This document shows positions 57,929 to 64,000 of a stretch of 64,000 bases of DNA, one piece after another. The notes under the pieces were generated by a model. It had not been told where the DNA came from and searched no databases. It worked only from the letters and a program-made list of their open reading frames with translations. A program made the position numbers and the translations under genes. Position 1 is the first letter of the stretch. The number at the start of each line of letters is the position of its first letter. Source of the DNA: Cryphonectria parasitica EP155 (lineage: Eukaryota; Ascomycota; Sordariomycetes; Diaporthales; Cryphonectriaceae); contig NW_024468917.1 of the NCBI RefSeq assembly GCF_011745365.1, positions 2,289,501 to 2,353,500 of the forward strand. Reading direction: 5' to 3'.

Positions 57929-60382
57929 AGTGTTTTGTCTTCGAGGATGGGCTGCTGTGCATGGCCCGCACCTTCATTGAGCAAGTTCGTCATGGCAGAC
58001 TGGGTTCAATACCTCTATTCGTTCAGGCAGAGGTCACTATCAAGCACACACCCGCCGTCACAGCTTTCCTACCTGATGGTGGGCCACGACCGTCTCATGT
58101 CGACATCCGCACCACCGGGACTTGGGTAACAACGATCTCACCACTGGGTCACTACCCACGGCAAGTCTGTTGTCGAAGACAGCACCACGGATTCCATCTT
58201 CTGCATTGGCCAATGGGGTTGTTTCTCATCGTTGATGGACCCCAACAACCAGACAACTTGTAAAGGACAACCTCGACACGACTATCAACAACTATACACA
58301 CCTTGGCTACTTGTTTTTGGCAGCACCCAAAGCCTCGTCCTCGGCCTTGTGTACTCGCTCAGGATCTTTCTCTCTGCCTTACCTTTCGTTGCGACTCGTC
58401 GAATTCCACACTGCTTTTCCCTGCTTGGTTTTGAATTTGTTTTCTGCATCGATTGAGCGAGCATAGCGACTGCCTTGGGCAATTTCTTACACTTATGCGT
58501 GGGCGTTTCAGTGGTGAACCTTACTGGTTTGGTTTGGTGTCTGGGTACAACTCGGCCTCACGGCTGCCTTTTCTGCTTTCCATTTCGATTCTCTTGTTGT
58601 TTTCCTCTTCTCCTTTCCCTTTTCCCTTTTTCATTATGTGATTGATTTTCTTTGTTTGGTCGCTGCTCCTTTTGGCGAGTGTTTCTTCTGTACTATCTTG
58701 CTGTCTCATTTTGCGATGTGTCATTATGTTGGTGGGATGGATTTCTGCGATAAAGACCAGGTATTTGCATTGGATGGACACAGGGGAAATACCAGGCGTT
58801 TTTGGAACAAGGTTTGGCAGGAAGGCGTCTAGATGCACGCACATCTCGGATTTGGTTTTCTGGATCTTGTTCTCAACTCTATATCGATTCTCGTTATTTT
58901 CTGTTGTTTTTCTCTGTCTTTTTCCGTTTTTATTGCTTTTTTTTCTTGCCCACAATTTCATTTATCTCTCTCTCTCTGCGCATGCCGCATTTCTGATTTC
59001 TCTATTTCTCTATGTTGTGACTTTCCAAGTCTATTTTCCCTAAATGAACTCCTGCTCTGAGAGCAGACGGCAAGTATTTGTACCAGCCCAGGGCTGAAGG
59101 AGTCAAGAGCTGGTCTTCACCACGATTTCTGAGCGGGCTTACTTGGTCGAGGCTATGAGTAGAGCTCGCCTCTCTGTTTTTTCTAATGATTCTATACAAC
59201 TCTAGGCTCTGGTAGCTAAATGGCTCGTGCGTTTGGGAAGTGCGAAAGGGAGAGCGAGATGGACAAAGACGGAGGAGGAGGGGCACAAACTGAACGCACC
59301 GACCACGTCGAGATCCCAGAGCCCAAGGACATCAGACCGTGTCTGGCAGTTCAGACGACAGGATGACGATCCTCTTACCAGCGGGAGGAGTTCCTTCGCG
59401 GGGGGCGAAAGGATCTTAGATGACCCGAACTCAAGAGATAATGGGTGGACAACTTGGAAGGTTTGTGAAGACCCACTTTGGAGGGGGGCGGGGACGAAAG
59501 AAACGAACAGGACCATTTACCTTTTCTTACCATGGAATATCTACGCCACAGCAGGCTGAGCAAGAAGGTCGTTGACGACTACCAGTCACCGTACCGCGCC
59601 GTAGCTGGGCTGGAGATGGCCTGGCCTTGTGGCCTCTAGCCTGCATGGTCTGTGCCCCCCTTTCCACAATGGGGACATGGACGGGGCAGGGCCACCCACT
59701 GATACGTGCGCGGCACTGGGAAGGCTTGGACAAGAGCAGGCAGGGGCGCAACACTAAGAACAGGCTGACTGGCTCGCCTTGTATGTTTCTTGGGAACAAA
59801 ATGGCCAGGAACGGTTCGGCGCCACGGGTTGGATGCCTATGGGATAGACTCTCTTCTAGAGGCCACTGCATGTATCTAACTACGCACGTAGCAATAAAGT
59901 ACAAAGAGGCGATGTCGCCTTCTGTCCGATAGCCAGGGACAAGGGGAACTCCTCTCTACCCCTCGTAGCTCCCCCGTCTTTAGTCCTAGAAGGCTCGAAA
60001 GAGCTCACTAACCATGTTTACATATTCAATATGGCCCAACACCCAGACCGCCCAAGACGCATCTCCGACCCGTTCCGTCATGGCAAAGTTACCTCATCAT
60101 TTTATCATCACCCTGGCCCGCACGGCAATCCCAACGGATCCCACGAGACGCCCAGAGGTGGGGTAGGAGGGGGGTGACGATAATGATGGGCCCCGCGGCG
60201 GTCATCATTTTTTTTTCTCTCAAGAAAAAAACAGGAATAAAAAAGACCCTTTAAAAGAAGGGGGGGGGGGAGCTCAAAAGCTGAGCAAGCGCAGGCGAGC
60301 TGAGCGTAGGCGAGCCGAGCCCACTTCCGATGGCGTGATGTTCCGGCGTGGCTGTTGATCAGATGGGCGAAGGAAAGAATTG

Positions 60383-60404
60383 ATAATAATAATAATAATA
60401 ACAA
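60383..60404. repeat. (AAT)n microsatellite
   Basis: About seven AAT units followed by AAC variants are seen directly. Confidence 0.85.
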
Positions 60405-61918
60405 TAACAATATTAAACAGAAAGAGGAAGAAGAGAAAAAGAGAAAGAAGAAAACAAAGCCATGCAGCCCCAGGTGGGTGGAGAAAAAGTGGTATCACCA
60501 CTCGTTTCTTCTGGTCTTTTGCCTGTTTTTACAAAGAGGGTGTGTAAGTAGGTTTGTAGAGGTGTGTGTGTGTGTGTGCGCGTCGGGTCGATAGCATCAT
60601 ATCCCTCCATCCCTCCCATTTTCCATCCACCTGAATCTTGTGTAGCCCCGTACTAAGTAGTTCACCCACCGTCGTTGACCACCCTTCACCCGGGAGGGCG
60701 TCCCTGTACAACCCGGCTGGCTGGGCCTCCTTGCGGGGATGGGTGGTACGGATCCGCACATGGGATCGGATGGGTGGACAGGGAACAAGATACAGTAGTA
60801 TGGTACATGGTCTCTTTCCTCCTCCCCCTCCCCCCCCCTCTCCTGTTAATCCTTTCCACACCCCTGGTCTTCCAGATTGGTAAGTGGCTGAGGATTTTGA
60901 AGCAAGGTTGTTTTTTCCTACTCGTGACCAAAGGTGGAAGAAAAAAAAGAAGGAGAGAAAAGGAGAAAGATAGAGAAAGAAAGGTATAATTGGGGGCTGA
61001 AATTCAGTCTTGGTAAGGTGGATACTGGACTAAACTGAGGGTCATAAAATAGGCCGGGGGGAGGGCACAGAGATGGGTGGGTGTGTGAGTGAGTTTGTGG
61101 ATTGGATGGGTTTGGAAGGATTCGGCTGTTAGTAGGGGCTTTGTAGAGGGAGAGGATGGTCGAGTTCAGCGGGTGTACAAGGGTGTCGAGACCGAGATAC
61201 AAGAAAGAAAGGAAAAGAATGAAGAAAAAAATAAAAATAAAAAAGATTCAGAAATCCGAAAGGAGAAGAAAACGGTCTTTAAACCCAAACGGAAGAATAA
61301 AACGGTAGCTTGTCTGCCCTGTGCAAGGTATCCGCTGAGGAAAGTGGACACATATGTAAACACCCTGTGGTACCTCCAGCAGGCTCCAGTAAAACAAAAG
61401 AATACACAGGAAGGCACTGCAACTGTCTTGCATATCTGAGATTCCTACATCAGACGATGACATACCTTGCGTGCTGACTTGTTCTTTTCTTTTCTCTCTG
61501 TCTCTTCTCTGCTGACCGCGCCAAGTCTTACCCGAGCCTCAAGGGGAATGATAAGATCAAGAGACAAAAATTCTAGAAGTATTCCCCATCTGGAAAACCC
61601 ATGTCGATCAGGTTCCTTCGTCTCTCCCCCCCCCCAGCTCTTGTGCATTTTCTGTCCACTCATATCGTTGTGCCTTGTGCTGTTCAATGAAACCTTGGAG
61701 AATAAGCGCGCAAGCGCCCCAGTTGCGCAGAGAGGGGAAACAAAAAATAGAAAGAAACGATCAATTGGAATAAAAATACTCCATTATGTGAACCAAAGTA
61801 TCTGCGATGCGCCATCAGCTGTGTCACCACCGTTCAGCCAGGGCTCTTCCCCCTCCCCTCCCCCTTCGCTCGTGATGGAAGATGGAGGCACATTGTGTTG
61901 TTTCTTTTTGTGGCTTCC

Positions 61919-61919
61919 A

Positions 61920-61942
<23 letters not shown>
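61919..61942. repeat. A24 homopolymer
   Basis: Twenty-four A followed by further A-rich sequence. Length may be unreliable; a poly-A remnant of a retroposon is possible but no body is recognised upstream. Confidence 0.9.
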
Positions 61943-61952
<10 letters not shown>

Positions 61953-62576
61953 AATAAAAGATTGTTCTATGAGTCTTCTGCGCCGCTTTGGGTCACGCTG
62001 CCGCAGAAAAGGGGGAAGGGAGGGGGGGGGGGCGCTGAATGAGACCTGCCTGATCGATAGCTGCATGTCCTGCATGTCTTGGGCGCCCCCCCCCCCTTCC
62101 CTCCATGCCGGGCCCGAGTATTGGGAACTACGGTAGAGCAAAGAGAGTTGCCTTGCATCAAGTGATTGCTCATCTCCGAAGGACACATACATTTCTGGGT
62201 AGCACTGAGACCAGCACACACACTGTACTGCATCGAGATGCAGCCCTACGGTGAAAATTGTCGGTCTCTTCTGAGACCTGCCAGGCAGAGAGGGGCTTCT
62301 GGTTGCATCCTGCTGACGACATGACCACACCCCCTTCTGTTCCCCCTGTCCCTTATCCAGACTCCCATACATAACTCTTTTCACAGCAATGACCCGGCTC
62401 TCTTACTTACCTCCAGGGGCTCTGTGGGAGCGGTGTGAGGGTTCCGCGGCTGGTTCGCGAATCGGAAAAAAGAAGGAAAAGGAAAGAAAACAAAAACGTA
62501 CAAGGCCTGTCATGATTGTCATTATTTTTGTCTCCTGGGTCCAACGATCCGAGCACGACTACTTGACCATCGTCGT

Positions 62577-62600
62577 CATCATCATCATCATCATCATCAT
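62577..62600. repeat. (ATC)n microsatellite
   Basis: Eight ATC units are seen directly. They give a poly-Ile or poly-Asp run in the overlapping open frames. Confidence 0.9.
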
Positions 62601-64000
62601 AACCATCATCATTGCAAAAACTCTTCTCTCTCTCTGGATCCTGAAACGTTACCGCCGTTGCGGCTGTTGCTGCTGCTGTGGTCATCGTTCACGCAGTCAT
62701 GCTCATCGCCTTTCTTTCGTCATTCTGCCATGTGCTGGCGTTGGTCGTGATGCCGATGACAAGGTACTACATCAGCGCCACACCCGCAGATGACCAGACG
62801 TTCCAGAAAAGGAACAAAAAGAATGATTATAATTAAATACTGTGTGTAGGTCAGACCAGTGGAGAGGGAAGGTCAGCCGAAGGCCCTCCTCCTTTCTTTC
62901 GCTCTGTGTGGGTATGGATGTGAAGAATGTGGCGCAAAAAATAATCCCAAAAAAGGGTATGACGGTTGAGAATTCTGATTCGCTGGGAGGGAGCGAGCCG
63001 TGTCGTGCCGTGGACACCTCCTTCCCGTAAGGCGCGGGCCGCAGTAATGGAAGGAGGAATATGGGAGGAGCCTCAATCCGCCTGGGCCCCTTCCTGCTTT
63101 CTGTCTCTCTGCCTTCTGTCTCTCTGCCTTTTGTCTGGACTTCTCTCTCTTACTTCCTCATCATACCCCTGTACTGCTGTGCCGAAAACCCCAAAGCGAG
63201 GACATGACACACCCAGTCATAAAAAAGAATGGGGCTCTTTTTTATCCATGGGTGGGATTGATGGGTGAGTGGGAATTATCTGACCGAGACATGAACCGGA
63301 TAGAGAGCAGTAGCAGAAGCAGGGGGGAAAGGGAAATAGTATCAGCCCCAGCGCCTTGGAGCCGACTTGTACTTTGGCATGTATGTAGTGTTGGTGATGC
63401 GCAGTCGCGGCAGTAAGTGACTCAAGAAACGTCGTCGTGTGCAACCTTGAAAAAGTGCCCTGGATCAATAAGCTAGTGGGGGGAAGAGGCTATAGCGACT
63501 ATCCGACAGTACTAGCTGGGATCACCAGGTGACCCTAAGAGGGCCTAAAAATAGCCCCCAACAGGATGGCGTGGATGGGTTTCCTCGATTTAGCGTGCCG
63601 TCGGCCTGGGCGCCTGTGTCCCCGCTGGCTGTTCAAGAGACCAGGGGGCGGGGAGCAGAGACAGTGAGAGGGGCCAACACGGTTGGTTAGGGGATCTGCC
63701 GGGGAAAGAGGGCCCAGTTCAGAACCACTCAAAATCTCCCATCATCATTCATCATCATCATCACTCATCATGTGTGTCTTGTCATCCAAGATCTGTGAGT
63801 CGTCATCACAACGTTCCACACACCAAAATATGCATGGGCTGCAGACGGGCAAACCCATCGGAGATGGTTGGAGGGCATGACATGTGTGGTAGTGGGTGTG
63901 CTGAGTGCAGCCCAGACATCGGACGAAGTAGCACTGACAGGGGCTGGGCCACATGGGCAGGATCTCTTGGGGTCCTAAAATTATAACTGTTGACCGTAAT

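Larger units (their letters stand above)
57929..64000. other. Gene-poor, low-complexity region to window end
   Basis: No further gene is supported. The first kilobase is T-rich and could be the 3' untranslated part of the preceding gene. Beyond that are many simple repeats, A-rich stretches (61200-61260, 61919-61942), G/C runs (60261-60270, 62023-62032, 62086-62096) and ATC repeats (62577-62600, 63745-63770). Frames here mostly translate the simple repeats. Confidence 0.5.

Noticed and set aside
62389..62793. Frame with long Ile and Cys runs suggesting a membrane protein
   Set aside because: The runs are direct translations of (ATC)n and GCTGCTGCT repeats.

Overview
This window looks like nuclear DNA of a filamentous ascomycete (Pezizomycotina, probably Sordariomycetes). 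The genes are spaced apart on both strands and carry short GT-AG introns, often with CTGAC-type branch sites. The families are typical of moulds: a Zn2Cys6 regulator, microsomal P450s, a GH16 glucanase, small secreted Cys-rich proteins, a Boi-type SH3/SAM/PH scaffold and a TFIIH Tfb5 subunit. No rRNA, tRNA or CRISPR was found. All exon borders were read by eye from splice signals and reading phase.

Layout. 0-6 kb: edge-truncated secreted Cys-rich protein (-), secreted FAD oxidoreductase (+), tfb5 (+), dienoyl-CoA isomerase (-). 6-9 kb: long leader region of the next gene. 9-12.5 kb: Boi-like polarity protein (+). 13.5-18.7 kb: SnoaL/NTF2-like protein (+), Zn2Cys6 factor (+), short-chain dehydrogenase (-). 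20-25 kb: a possible 45-residue membrane peptide (-), a secreted Cys-rich protein (+), then a head-to-head pair of acetolactate decarboxylase (-) and catabolic-type acetolactate synthase (+). 25-31 kb: a solo LTR with perfect target-site duplication, an unrecognised coiled-coil/zinc-finger-like protein (+), an alpha/beta hydrolase (-) and a P450 (+) with an apparent frameshift just before its heme motif. 36-40.5 kb: GH16 glucanase (+) whose frame continues past a TGA into a Ser/Thr-rich tail, and a second P450 (-). 42-45.4 kb: conserved unknown protein (-) divergent from a probable Tom6 subunit (+), then a zinc alcohol dehydrogenase (-). 45.4-64 kb: gene-poor and rich in microsatellites and homopolymers; the only gene I can support there is an 82-residue Cys/His protein at 57.7 kb.

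The most notable system is the acetolactate decarboxylase/synthase pair at 21.8-24.7 kb. Together the two enzymes would turn two pyruvates into acetoin, the bacterial fermentation branch, as a two-gene intronless module in a fungal chromosome with one shared intergenic promoter. Other points worth checking are C-rich tracts placed shortly after the donor in several introns, the TGA plus Ser/Thr tail of the GH16 gene, and the frameshifted P450.
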